64,000 bases of DNA from Anabaena subtropica FACHB-260 (GCF_014697105.1 NZ_JACJRF010000010.1:80453-144452); one strand, 5' to 3'; counted from the stretch's first letter, positions 6,481 to 15,192 are shown. The notes: generated by a model not told the origin, from the letters alone. Numbers and translations: made by a program.

Positions 6481-6716
6481 TGACTAATGAAATTTACAAA
6501 GGTTACAAAATCCAGGTTGATTACAAACCTTTAACAGATACTTGGAGTTATCAGATTTATTACTCAGACAGAGATAACCCGCTCAGTGAATCTGGCTGGA
6601 ACACTATGGAAGATGCTTTTAACGTTGCTTATGAATGTATTGATTGGTTGACCAGTCCTGATTACTGTGACCTTGATTATCAAGACATAAGGGAATTTCC
6701 AGACTTTCAAGGCTAA
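6480..6716 (+). CDS. Small acidic protein coupled to the recombinase (78 aa)
   Basis: The ATG shares one base with the recombinase stop codon (TAATG). The protein is acidic and aromatic-rich (YKGYKIQVDYKPLTDTWSYQ, DWLTSPDYCDLDYQD) and reads like a compact beta-alpha fold of about 80 residues. I do not recognise it. One-base coupling implies matched synthesis, so it may be an accessory or inhibitor of the recombinase; that is inference. It is the last gene before core-type genes begin. Confidence 0.6.
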   Translation: MTNEIYKGYKIQVDYKPLTDTWSYQIYYSDRDNPLSESGWNTMEDAFNVAYECIDWLTSPDYCDLDYQDIREFPDFQG

Positions 6717-6774
6717 CCGTTATTTACTAGAGTGAATATAAACAAAGATTAAGACAAGTAACGCCCAGAAGGAC

Positions 6775-8037
6775 ATGATAAATATATTGGCTGAAAGCTT
6801 AACTGAGATTGGGAGTAGGTTACAAATTGATGGAACGCTAGTAAATGCCTGCTGGCAGTTTGCAATTTGGGGATTCTTCTCCCTACTGCTAGCGGAGATA
6901 TTGAGAGACAGTTACCACGCATTGTGTCACCAAGTCAATTGGCTCAGTAAATGGCACAACAAGCATCATGCAGCATATCGTCGGGATTTGTCGATAGTCT
7001 CCCTCAAAGCTTATCAAGAATCCCAACTCTATCACGACATTTTAGAGTCGAGCCTATTGCTAGCCGTATTGATCATAATTGCCTTAATTGTCCAACAAAC
7101 TGGGCTATGGCTGGGAGTAGTTTATGCTTGTACATTCTTGTTTGGCGCATCCCTGCGGTATTTCCAATGCTCAATTGAAACAGACTACAATCACCTACCA
7201 GGGCCTTTAGACACAGTTCCTTCTGTGTGGTGGGTAAATAGGACTTATCATTGGCGGCACCATTTTGACGATGTTGACGCTTATTATAGTGGTGTATTTT
7301 CCTTGGTAGACAAGATATTGGGAACAGGACTTTCTCTAAAAGGTAAAACCGTTGCTCTCACTGGTGCGTCAGGTGCGTTGGGACAAGCTTTGACAGCGCA
7401 ATTGCTCCAGCATAATGCGAAGGTTGTAGCTTTAACTACTAACCCAGATAAACTAATAAGTGATGGTAGGCTAAAAGTAATTGCTTGGGAGTTAGGTAAT
7501 GAAGCCGAACTTAAAGCAAGTTTAGAAAAAGTAGATATTTTGATCATCAACCACGGAATTAATGTTTATACCAGTCGCACACCACAAGCAATTGACTCTT
7601 CCTATGAAGTGAATACTTTTTCCGCATTGCGACTAATGGATATATTCTTAACAACGGTGACAGGGCCACAAGCAAAAGCCACTAAAGAGATTTGGGTAAA
7701 CACATCTGAAGCGGAAGTATCTCCGGCGCTGAGTCCGCTTTATGAACTCAGCAAACGCACATTAGGAAATCTTGTGACTCTCAAGCGCTTAGATGGAGAC
7801 TGTGTAATTCGCAAATTAATTCTTGGCCCTTTTAAAAGTCAACTAAATCCTTATGGAGTGATGTCAGCACCACAAGTAGCTCGTGCTATTTTGTTTTTAG
7901 CACGTCGAGACTTCCGCAATATTATCGTCACGGTCAATCCTCTTACTTATTTATTTTTTCCATTGAAAGAAATTAGTACTTGGTTTTATTACCGAATTTT
8001 TAGCAAGACAGCTAAAAAAGAAAATTTGGCATCTTAA
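6775..8037 (+). CDS. Membrane fatty-acid-hydroxylase/short-chain-dehydrogenase fusion (420 aa)
   Basis: Residues 24-160 are a membrane di-iron hydroxylase-like half with hydrophobic helices and histidine clusters (H48-x3-H52, H61-x2-H64-H65, and YHWRHHFDD near 156). Residues 185-400 are an SDR half with the nucleotide loop TGASGALGQAL (about 192) and an active-site YELSK (about 322). The two halves would act on the same lipid or sterol-like substrate, but the substrate is unknown. AAGGAC precedes the ATG. A 26-bp palindrome follows. This two-domain arrangement occurs in cyanobacteria as 'sterol desaturase/SDR' proteins. Confidence 0.8.
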   Translation: MINILAESLTEIGSRLQIDGTLVNACWQFAIWGFFSLLLAEILRDSYHALCHQVNWLSKWHNKHHAAYRRDLSIVSLKAYQESQLYHDILESSLLLAVLIIIALIVQQTGLWLGVVYACTFLFGASLRYFQCSIETDYNHLPGPLDTVPSVWWVNRTYHWRHHFDDVDAYYSGVFSLVDKILGTGLSLKGKTVALTGASGALGQALTAQLLQHNAKVVALTTNPDKLISDGRLKVIAWELGNEAELKASLEKVDILIINHGINVYTSRTPQAIDSSYEVNTFSALRLMDIFLTTVTGPQAKATKEIWVNTSEAEVSPALSPLYELSKRTLGNLVTLKRLDGDCVIRKLILGPFKSQLNPYGVMSAPQVARAILFLARRDFRNIIVTVNPLTYLFFPLKEISTWFYYRIFSKTAKKENLAS

Positions 8038-8059
8038 TTTTTGATTCATGAGCAAAAAT

Positions 8060-8085
8060 AATCCCGAATTTATAAATTCGGGATT
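8060..8085. terminator. 26-bp perfect palindrome after the hydroxylase-SDR gene
   Basis: Arms of 13 bp (AATCCCGAATTTA and its complement) meet without a loop, 22 bp after the stop codon. On the minus strand it is followed by ATTTTTG. On the plus strand the T-run is weak. It probably serves as a transcription barrier. Confidence 0.55.
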
Positions 8086-8240
8086 CTGAAAAAAATAACT
8101 TTTAGTAACTCTATAATTAACTACCCATTTTTAATCAAAGAATAAATTAAATTTAAACAGTTAATTCAAAAATATATTTGTATATTCATAATTCATTGGA
8201 TATATCTTCAATATTTACCTTGAATTCATCAACAACCTAT

Positions 8241-8735
8241 ATGCGTTTACCTATTGCTATTAGCTTGGGATTTCTCTTGTCTTTGAGCATCACTATTCCA
8301 GTTATGTCTCAATCGACTATGCAGATAGAAGAATCAAACTTGCGTCAGAATTTAAATTTAAGACGATTAATCTTTAATCGCCAATTATGGGATAGCAAAA
8401 ATATTTCTAACTACCGCTATAGATTGAGCAACAGTTGTTTTTGTTTACCTGAAGCGAGAGGCCCAGTAGTCATTGAAGTGCGTAATGGTCAGACTATTTC
8501 TATTACTTCTGTGAATCCTGATCAAGTAATTAATCCACAATTTTTCCAACAATACAGTACAGTTCCTAAACTTTTTAATGTGATTCAGGATGCTATTAAA
8601 CGTCAAGCATTTAGCTTAAATATCAGTTACGATCATAAATTTGGTTATCCTACTGAAATTAGTATTGATTATAACAGTCAAATAGCTGATGAAGAATTAT
8701 TTCTGACAATTGAGAATTTTGAAGTACTTCCATAA
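8241..8735 (+). CDS. Secreted DUF6174-like protein (164 aa)
   Basis: The start is put at ATG 8241 because it gives a clean signal peptide (RLPIAISLGFLLSLSITIP, cleavage near VMSQS); an upstream ATG at 8178 would add 21 residues ahead of it. The mature part has YRYRLSNSCFCLPEARGPVV and VEVRNGQTISI, as in DUF6174 proteins, small periplasmic or lipoprotein-like domains of unknown function. Two close cysteines (CFC) may form a disulfide or bind a ligand. It is a single-gene unit flanked by terminators. Confidence 0.6.
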   Translation: MRLPIAISLGFLLSLSITIPVMSQSTMQIEESNLRQNLNLRRLIFNRQLWDSKNISNYRYRLSNSCFCLPEARGPVVIEVRNGQTISITSVNPDQVINPQFFQQYSTVPKLFNVIQDAIKRQAFSLNISYDHKFGYPTEISIDYNSQIADEELFLTIENFEVLP

Positions 8736-8850
8736 GCGTTAGGATTTTTCTATCCAGTCATCTTCTAGTATTTGATAGTAAATTTGTTGTAAAGTAATGC
8801 AGGCATTTAAAGCCATGAGTCAATTGGTTAAACAATAACTTGGAAAATTT

Positions 8851-9741
8851 ATGGCAGAACCAATTCGCATTCTCTTACAGACTACTATCGCTACAACTGA
8901 AGATGACTGGAGTATCTTTCGTTTTTCTCTATTGCAAGATTATTTAAAATCTATTCAAGATGAATCAGGAAAACCGTTATTTACAGTTGTAGCACGCGAT
9001 CGCACATCAGATGCCAGAGGTGATGACCCTATTTTAGGTACACTAGATCAATCAGATTTTGACGAACTCTGGCTATTTGCTCTAGATACTGGTGATGGTT
9101 TAACAGACAAAGATGTGTCTGGGATTAACGCCTTTAGAAAAAGAGGTGGTGGAATCCTGACAACAAGAGATCATCAAGATATGGGTTGTTCCATGTGCGG
9201 CTTGATTGACATTGGTGCAGTCCATTATTTTAATACCAAAAATCCCGATCCTGATGATTCTCGCTGGAATCGTGACGATCCACATACAACACATATTTCA
9301 TGGCCTAATTACCATTCTGGAGCCAATGGTGACTATCAAAAAATTATCCCTGTAGACCCTGTTCATGAACTTTTATATAACCCTAATTCACCTTCTGGGT
9401 TGATTGAATTTTTTCCGGCTCATCCCCATGAAGGTGGTATTGGAGTACAACCAAATAATCTGAATTCGCAAGTAATTGCATTAGGAAAAAGTCTTGTCAC
9501 CAGTCGTAATTTCAATTTGATTGTAGCAATTGAACATCATACAGATGTACAAAAAAATCGCCTGGGAAGGGCAATAGCTACTTCCAGTTTCCATCACTTT
9601 GTTGATTACAACTGGGATATTGAAAAAGGTTGTCCTACGTTTGTTGATGAAGCTCCAGGAGACGGTATGACAAAAGAGCCTCGCGCTTTAGAAGATATAC
9701 AAGCTTTTGTGCGGAATGCTGCTTTGTGGCTAGCCAGGTGA
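8851..9741 (+). CDS. Conserved hypothetical, possible GATase1/ThuA-like fold (296 aa)
   Basis: I do not recognise this protein with certainty. The first 120 residues alternate strand and helix as in class-I glutamine-amidotransferase/ThuA folds (IRILLQTT; FDELWLFALDTGDGL; GILTTRDHQDMGCSMC). The middle is rich in His, Asp and Pro (DDPHTTHISWPNYHSGANG), suggesting a metal site, and the C-terminus is a helix. There is no signal peptide, so it is probably cytosolic. It lies alone between non-coding stretches and ends before a hairpin terminator. Confidence 0.55.
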   Translation: MAEPIRILLQTTIATTEDDWSIFRFSLLQDYLKSIQDESGKPLFTVVARDRTSDARGDDPILGTLDQSDFDELWLFALDTGDGLTDKDVSGINAFRKRGGGILTTRDHQDMGCSMCGLIDIGAVHYFNTKNPDPDDSRWNRDDPHTTHISWPNYHSGANGDYQKIIPVDPVHELLYNPNSPSGLIEFFPAHPHEGGIGVQPNNLNSQVIALGKSLVTSRNFNLIVAIEHHTDVQKNRLGRAIATSSFHHFVDYNWDIEKGCPTFVDEAPGDGMTKEPRALEDIQAFVRNAALWLAR

Positions 9742-9768
9742 GTAATTATATTTCAACCAACAAAAAAA

Positions 9769-9791
9769 AGGTTTGGCTCACCACCAAACCT
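9769..9791 (+). terminator. Hairpin terminator
   Basis: AGGTTTGG (9769-9776) and CCAAACCT (9784-9791) form a perfect 8-bp stem with a 7-nt loop, 28 bp after the stop codon, followed by a short T-rich stretch. Confidence 0.6.
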
Positions 9792-9968
9792 CTTTATAAA
9801 TCCAGTGCATAACAACATCCCGAAATAATTTACCTGTTATTTTGAGGCGATCGCATCTTCCTATAGGATGTATCTAAATGTCAAAAAAGCTGATATTACT
9901 CAATCATAGTATTAATAATTACATTTACGACAATTTAATCTATCTTTTCCAAATGTATCCCCAAAAAA

Positions 9969-9988
9969 AGACGGGTTTTACCCCGTCT
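9969..9988 (-). terminator. Second hairpin in the 9742-10506 gap
   Basis: AGACGGG/CCCGTCT (9969-9975, 9982-9988) forms a 7-bp stem. The A-run on its left (9963-9969) would be a T-run on the minus strand, so the orientation is leftward. No leftward gene is visible nearby to use it. Confidence 0.4.
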
Positions 9989-10068
9989 AAATAGCTTGAA
10001 AGTGGCAATACACCTTGGACTCCGAAAAATAGGAAAAATAAAATTTATATAGATTGTAAGGAAGACTT

Positions 10069-10260
10069 ATGATAACAACAAGAACGGTGATCTATGCCGT
10101 GTCGAGGATGTTAACCATATCAATACTTACAATTCCCATTAACTTATCACAGGCAATTTTGGATCAGTTGCCAAAATGCCAAAATCTCAAAAATAAAATA
10201 TTTCTTTTGTGGGCTTTGTCATATTTTAGCAAGTACTTGGTGATTTTTAGAACTAGTTAA
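10069..10260 (+). CDS. Doubtful 63-aa ORF
   Basis: An ATG with AAGGA about 7 nt upstream opens a 63-residue ORF with a basic N-terminus and hydrophobic stretches (LTISILTIPINL, FLLWALSYF). It resembles nothing I know and lies in a long poor region (9742-10506) that otherwise holds only two hairpins. It may be real or random. Confidence 0.2.
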   Translation: MITTRTVIYAVSRMLTISILTIPINLSQAILDQLPKCQNLKNKIFLLWALSYFSKYLVIFRTS

Positions 10261-10506
10261 GACACAGGTATAATTCATTATCTCAGTAAGTAAAAACCGA
10301 AGAAACACCCAAGCTTAGGTAATACCCCTTTCCCTTAACCTCGAAAACTGGTTTATTTTGAACTGTTCATATTTCCCCAGTCCCATATACTTATACCTAG
10401 CTCAACTACAAATACTCATTTGTCAGTTTGTCGATTTGAGAGAAGTTTGGTAAATAAAAGATAGCTTACATAGTTAGCTTTTGTTCCATACTTAATACCA
10501 AGCATT

Positions 10507-10770
10507 GTGAGTGCTAAACGTCTGCCAGAAACTACTGCCCATGTCAAAATTACCCGCCAATCCTGGCAACACGGCTTCCTAGAAGGTGACGTGTGTGCTG
10601 GTGACTTTGAGTGGCATTTCCAGTGGCATTTCCGCCGAGGAGAACTTTTGGTGAAGCCTTCTCAAGGTCGAGCTTTAATTAAAGAACCTCTCGGTCGCTT
10701 CTTGGAACAGCAAGATTATCAGCTAGAACCAGGAGGCGACTATGCTTTTAAGATTCGCGCACAATTGTGA
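10507..10770 (+). CDS. DUF3146-type conserved cyanobacterial protein (87 aa)
   Basis: GTG start at 10507. The sequence (ARRGELL-like core FEWHFQWHFRRGELLVKPS, then LGRFLEQQDYQLEPGGDY) matches the small DUF3146 family as I remember it, which is confined to cyanobacteria and has no known function. It has no signal peptide or membrane segment. Downstream lies a long inverted-repeat element rather than another gene. Confidence 0.7.
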   Translation: MSAKRLPETTAHVKITRQSWQHGFLEGDVCAGDFEWHFQWHFRRGELLVKPSQGRALIKEPLGRFLEQQDYQLEPGGDYAFKIRAQL

Positions 10771-10794
10771 AGAATGGAGAATGGGGAGCAGGGG

Positions 10795-10940
10795 CAATAC
10801 GGTTCGGTTAACAGAGTTATCTGTTGAGGCGAGCAGGGGGTGCAGGGGGAGAATAGAAGCAGGGGAAGAGAAATTGCTTAATCATAACTCTCTTCCCTCC
10901 CCTGCCTCCCCTGCACCCCCTGCTTATCCGAACCGTATTG
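10795..10940. repeat. 146-bp inverted-repeat element (MITE-like or large hairpin)
   Basis: The ends are perfect 13-bp inverted repeats, CAATACGGTTCGG (10795-10807) and CCGAACCGTATTG (10928-10940). The G-rich left arm (near 10837-10857) also pairs with the C-rich right arm (near 10905-10923), so nearly the whole element can fold back on itself. It fills the gap between convergent genes and could act as a two-way terminator. Confidence 0.65.
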
Positions 10941-10988
10941 GGAGCAGGGGGAGAAAACGAATGACTACTGACTATGGACTAATGACTA

Positions 10989-11435
10989 TTAACCATTAAT
11001 TGACTCGGTGAGGCGATTTAAATATCGTTCGATTAAGAGGATGGCGACAATATCATCTATTGGGCGTGGAGGCTGGCGCATTCCCTGCGGTAGTAGCTTT
11101 GTTAGTCCTTTGGGGGGATACATCTGCCAATAGCGATCGCGTGCCTCTAAGGTACTATAACGCTCGTCTATTAATACAATATTGAATGGTTCGACTAATT
11201 CTTGCTGTAGTTGCTGTTTCCAACGTTTGGCTGTGGTTTGGTTCCCCATGACTAGCATGGAAATGGGAAACTGTTCCCTGAGTGTGTTAATCACAGCGAT
11301 CGCTTCTAGGGAAGAGACGACTTGATGATAGTATAATTGCCGATCCAATCCCATCACGGCTAAACCACACTTATCTTTACCAGGGTCAAAGCCTAAAATA
11401 ACTGGTTGTGTTGGAGAAAATTCACTAAAAGTCAT
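10989..11435 (-). CDS. RuvC-fold YqgF/RuvX-like protein (148 aa)
   Basis: It begins with the RuvC-fold strand ILGFDPGKDKCGLAV carrying the first catalytic Asp, then VLIDERYSTLEARDRYW (the Glu motif), and ends PIDDIVAILLIERYL, where the acidic pair completes the site. This is the pattern of YqgF/RuvX nucleases or resolvases (16S rRNA 5' maturation or Holliday junctions), though divergent, as expected for the second cyanobacterial paralogue. It lies 176 bp downstream of the DUF3084 gene on the same strand and is likely co-transcribed. Confidence 0.7.
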   Translation of the reverse strand: MTFSEFSPTQPVILGFDPGKDKCGLAVMGLDRQLYYHQVVSSLEAIAVINTLREQFPISMLVMGNQTTAKRWKQQLQQELVEPFNIVLIDERYSTLEARDRYWQMYPPKGLTKLLPQGMRQPPRPIDDIVAILLIERYLNRLTESING

Positions 11436-11611
11436 AATAAATGCAAAATTAATTATTCAGAATACAAATAAATTTGATAATTATATTTAGTTAATAAAGG
11501 TTTTATAAGTTTTTCTCATGCTTTAATAGACCACTTTTTCATTCTCCCTGCTCCCTACTTTCTGGGAGTTATTTAATATGTTTAATTTTTAATTGATTTC
11601 TCCCAATTTTT

Positions 11612-13102
11612 TTAAGTACTCAAAATAACTTTGCCATTTTGGATTGCTACTAATCTTACTCTCAATGGCCCAGATGTATAAGTGTCTTCGGCGGCGATCG
11701 CTTTTATTTCTATTGGTTGATCTAACTGACGCAACAAGGAAACAAAGCGCAGAAAAGTACCATCTATTTGCACACTTTCCACGATTCCGGCATTCCTAGC
11801 ACGAAATTGAGAGGCGGAAATTAATAAGTCTATCCGTTGTCTGAGTTGATAAGAGGTCATACTACGAGGATCGGCTGTAGTTGTAGCCAAAATTTCACTT
11901 CCAGAAAATACCAGGACATTTCTAGCTGTATCAGCAAAAAATTCTATTTCCTTTTCTCCTCTGACATAATTACCAGCAGAGAATATTCTCACTACATATT
12001 CTCGACCATCATTAATTTGCTGAATTAGCTGCTCAATCCTATCGGGAGTGATGCGTAGCAGTTCTGTACTTGCTGAATTTGCGCCTGGTTCACTTAATTC
12101 TAGATTGGCGTTGCGGTTAGCTTCTTGCAGCAGTTGCAGGATTATCTGACGCGCAGCCGCAACTTGGTTGATGCGAACTACACCTGAAGCCAAAACTTGA
12201 CCGCGAACTAAGGCAAGTTTACCCAAACGCAAGTCACGGTATGACTGGTAATATTTTTCCAGTCTAGATACTTCCTGCTCTAAATAATCCTGTTGTTTTT
12301 CTAACTCTTTTAGTCTTACTTCACGCTTGGCGATTACGTCTTCTCGTGCGGTAATTTCCCGGTTGCGATTTTGAATTAGTTTATCCAGTTGCGAAATTTT
12401 TTGATCGCGCTGTTCGACTGCTTGTTGACGGTTGGCTAGTTCGCGGTCACGCTGTTCTATGGCTTGTTGGCGATTAGCTATTTCGCGATCGCGCTGTTCT
12501 ATGGCTTTTTTAGCTTCAGCATATAGCCTTTGGCGTTCTGCCTTTAGTTGTTCAACAGCTCCTTGGAGTTCTTGTCTTTGATTGTAAACGCTTTGCAGTT
12601 CAGCGATCGCTTTTTGATATTGTGTGACTACTTGTCTAAGTCGGCTTTGCGTGCGCTGGAATTGTGCTTGGGTTTGCGCTAGCTCTTGTTGTGCTTTTAA
12701 TTTTTCTTTTTTGGCTTGTTCTCGCTGAGTTTCTACCTGTCTTTTTTCACTTCTGGTAGTTTCTAGCTCTTGATTAACTTTGTTGCGCTCAATTTCTACC
12801 TGAGTTCTTTGCTCTTCTGCGACTTTTAACTGTTCTCTTTTTTGCCTGAGGTCTTTTTGAATATCCTCTAACTCAAAAACCCCTTGTCGCAGTCCTTCAT
12901 CAGCAATAAATAAAATTGCTAGGGTAGTTGCTGAAACCAAACTACCTGTTAAAATTGTTACCAGTACAGCCGTATTTTTGGGGCGTAGATTAAATAGAGA
13001 GAGGCGTGCTTTGCCAACTCTTGTACCGATGCGATCGCCAACAGTGGCAATTACACCTCCCAAAATTAAAATTGCTGCTATGAGGATGTACCCGGTGGTC
13101 AT
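11612..13102 (-). CDS. DUF3084 membrane coiled-coil protein (496 aa)
   Basis: There are two N-terminal membrane helices (residues 3-22 and about 45-67) with a short basic loop between. A long coiled coil follows (about 75-290), rich in Gln, Glu and Arg and including a near-perfect repeat of IANRQQAIEQRDRE. A globular C-terminal domain (about 300-496) has RLGKLALVRGQVLASGVV. This is the DUF3084 architecture of cyanobacteria; function unknown, and an envelope or cell-shape role is only a guess. Its partner gene downstream is YqgF-like. Downstream of ntcA, it has its own intergenic region. Confidence 0.75.
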   Translation of the reverse strand: MTTGYILIAAILILGGVIATVGDRIGTRVGKARLSLFNLRPKNTAVLVTILTGSLVSATTLAILFIADEGLRQGVFELEDIQKDLRQKREQLKVAEEQRTQVEIERNKVNQELETTRSEKRQVETQREQAKKEKLKAQQELAQTQAQFQRTQSRLRQVVTQYQKAIAELQSVYNQRQELQGAVEQLKAERQRLYAEAKKAIEQRDREIANRQQAIEQRDRELANRQQAVEQRDQKISQLDKLIQNRNREITAREDVIAKREVRLKELEKQQDYLEQEVSRLEKYYQSYRDLRLGKLALVRGQVLASGVVRINQVAAARQIILQLLQEANRNANLELSEPGANSASTELLRITPDRIEQLIQQINDGREYVVRIFSAGNYVRGEKEIEFFADTARNVLVFSGSEILATTTADPRSMTSYQLRQRIDLLISASQFRARNAGIVESVQIDGTFLRFVSLLRQLDQPIEIKAIAAEDTYTSGPLRVRLVAIQNGKVILST

Positions 13103-13220
13103 CTTCAGCTACCGAATTGAGTCCAGATACAGCCTACTACTTTCAATCATTATTTGTGGAGAGTGGGAGGGTGGCAATAGCTGAAATTACTCAAGATTTT
13201 CGATTTACTTCCAACTATGG

Positions 13221-13244
13221 GTGTTATTTACAGAAATATAACAC
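13221..13244 (-). terminator. Hairpin between ntcA and the DUF3084 gene
   Basis: GTGTTAT (13221-13227) and ATAACAC (13238-13244) form a 7-bp stem, 28 bp after the ntcA stop codon on the minus strand. No clear T-run is seen. Confidence 0.4.
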
Positions 13245-13271
13245 GTGCCACCAGCCCTGACTCCAATTGTT

Positions 13272-13943
13272 TTATGTGAACTGTCTGCTGAGAGTCACAG
13301 GTTTATGCACAGTAATCTTCTTTTTGTGGATGGAAATCATCTTTTTCTCACGCAAATCCCCTAGTAACCGAGTAACAGTAACGCGAGTAGAGCCAATTGC
13401 TTCGGCGATCGCTTGATGAGATAGCTTCAGATCAATTGTGATGCCATCCGCACAAGGCACACCAAAATCACGACAGAGAATTAACAGAAAACTCACCAAC
13501 CTCGAACCCATGTCTCGGTGAGCTAAAGTTTCAATCATCATCTCTGTTTGCAGAATCCGCGAAGATAGACCCCGCAGCATCAACATCGATAATTCAGGAT
13601 TTTCCTTGAGTGCTTGCTCAACTTGTTCAATTGGTGCAGACAACAATTCTACTGGAGTAAATGCCACTGCATGGTAAAACCGATCAGACTTGTTTCCTGT
13701 CAGCAAAGACAGGACTCCAAAAACGCTATTTTCCCGTAGTAGTGCTACTGTAATTTCTTCTCCTGCCTCGTACACCCTGGAAAGTTTGACAGCGCCTTTC
13801 AAAAGAAAGTAAACTCGCTCGGCAGGATCGCCAGGAAAAAAGATCGTTTTATTGCGTTCAAACGTTTCAACAACCGGAGGAAAAGCTCCCGTTGCCATCT
13901 GACGAAAAACATTTGCTAGGGCCTTATCTTGTGTCACGATCAT
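13272..13943 (-). CDS. ntcA: Global nitrogen regulator NtcA (223 aa)
   Basis: NtcA is a CRP-family dimer that senses 2-oxoglutarate and controls nitrogen assimilation and heterocyst development. The cyclic-nucleotide-like beta-barrel occupies residues 20-120 ([20 protein letters not shown]), the dimer helix follows (120-150), and the winged HTH holds [20 protein letters not shown] near 175-195. The length and almost every residue fit Nostoc NtcA. The start chosen gives [13 protein letters not shown]; an upstream ATG at 13961 would add six residues not usual in the family. A GTA-N8-TAC box upstream suggests autoregulation. Confidence 0.97.
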
Positions 13944-14038
13944 CTCCCTTCCCCTACCCAATGCCGGAATAACAAAAACTAAAAACTGATTACCTAAGAA
14001 TACACCTGAAAAATCAATAAAGCACCGTTAACCATTCT

Positions 14039-14052
14039 GTACTTTCCTATAC
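14039..14052 (-). promoter_or_regulatory. NtcA-binding box upstream of ntcA
   Basis: GTA-CTTTCCTA-TAC matches the NtcA consensus GTA-N8-TAC exactly and lies 96-109 bp upstream of the ntcA ATG. An A/T-rich -10-like sequence follows at about the usual spacing on the minus strand. It fits the known autoregulation of ntcA in heterocystous strains. Confidence 0.7.
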
Positions 14053-14254
14053 TCAAACGTACAAAATTATGGTTATTTGTTCATAATGATACCCGATTTC
14101 TGCTATTTTTAGCCAGCAGTTCTTGATAGATACTTCTACTTTCTCTAAGCATCAGGTTTTTTGCAGAAAAAATTAAGTAATCTTGAAAATATCTTAAGAA
14201 ATAACAAATATTTTATTCTAAAAAACGCTCGTAATAATCATCATTTTTACTAAC

Positions 14255-14270
14255 CTTGTATAAAACAAAG
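14255..14270 (+). promoter_or_regulatory. 16-bp motif upstream of fabI, shared with the cruP-like gene
   Basis: CTTGTATAAAACAAAG (TTGT-N5-ACAA symmetry with an internal TATAAA) ends 146 bp before the fabI start codon. The identical 16-mer ends 147 bp before the gene at 58523. It could be a core promoter or a regulator site. Confidence 0.3.
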
Positions 14271-14415
14271 ATAAAGAACTCTACGCCACTTGCGAGATAG
14301 AGTTTTTGTCAAGTGGCAAAACAACTGACAACTCACACACGCAGTGCGATAAAGTTACCTCAGATTCAGGTATGCTCCTAATGAATCGATCACATGAATC
14401 ACATTGAAAGTTTCT

Positions 14416-15192
14416 ATGCTGAATCTGACTGGAAAAAATGCCCTGGTTACAGGTATCGCCAATAATCGTTCCATCGCTTGGGGAATTGCCCAACAACTGC
14501 ACGCAGCCGGAGCGAACCTTGGCATTACTTACCTGCCAGATGAACGGGGTAAATTTGAGAAGAAAGTTGCCGAACTCGTAGAACCCCTCAACCCCAGCTT
14601 ATTTCTTCCTTGTAATGTTCAAAACGATGAACAAATTCAATCTACATTTGATTCCATCCGCGATACATGGGGCAGGCTAGATATTCTGATTCATTGTCTG
14701 GCTTTTGCTAACAGAGATGATTTGACTGGAGATTTTAGCCAAACTTCTCGTGCAGGCTTTGCCACAGCTTTAGATATCAGCACCTATTCACTGGTGCAGT
14801 TAAGCGGTGCAGCTAAACCTCTGATGACTGAAGGCGGTAGTATTATCACTTTGTCATATTTAGGTGGTGTTAGAGCAGTTCCTAACTACAACGTTATGGG
14901 AGTTGCCAAAGCGGGATTAGAAGCGAGTGTACGTTATCTAGCATCTGAACTCGGTTCTCAAAATATTCGCGTTAATGCCATTTCTGCCGGCCCCATCCGC
15001 ACCTTGGCATCTAGTGCCGTTGGTGGCATTTTAGATATGATTCACCATGTAGAACAAGTAGCGCCCTTGCGCCGGACTGTGACTCAATTGGAAGTAGGCA
15101 ATACTGCCGCTTTCTTGGCTAGTGATTTAGCTAGTGGTATTACTGGTCAAGTCCTGTATGTGGATGCAGGATATGAAATTATGGGAATGTAA
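14416..15192 (+). CDS. fabI: Enoyl-[acyl-carrier-protein] reductase FabI (258 aa)
   Basis: This enzyme performs the last reduction of each fatty-acid elongation cycle (NADH-dependent reduction of enoyl-ACP). It shows the FabI-type nucleotide loop TGIANNRSIAWGIAQ, the active-site region YLGGVRAVPNYNVMGVAKAG with the Tyr-x6-Lys pair, and the C-terminal GITGQVLYVDAGYEIMGM. The ATG at 14416 gives the standard 258 residues; an in-frame TTG 12 nt upstream is not needed. It is divergent from ntcA, with 472 bp between, and is followed by hisB on the same strand. Confidence 0.95.
   Translation: MLNLTGKNALVTGIANNRSIAWGIAQQLHAAGANLGITYLPDERGKFEKKVAELVEPLNPSLFLPCNVQNDEQIQSTFDSIRDTWGRLDILIHCLAFANRDDLTGDFSQTSRAGFATALDISTYSLVQLSGAAKPLMTEGGSIITLSYLGGVRAVPNYNVMGVAKAGLEASVRYLASELGSQNIRVNAISAGPIRTLASSAVGGILDMIHHVEQVAPLRRTVTQLEVGNTAAFLASDLASGITGQVLYVDAGYEIMGM

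Noticed and set aside
9742..10506. tRNA or other structured RNA gene in the gap
   Set aside because: Only two simple hairpins are present; no cloverleaf or T-loop motif is seen.
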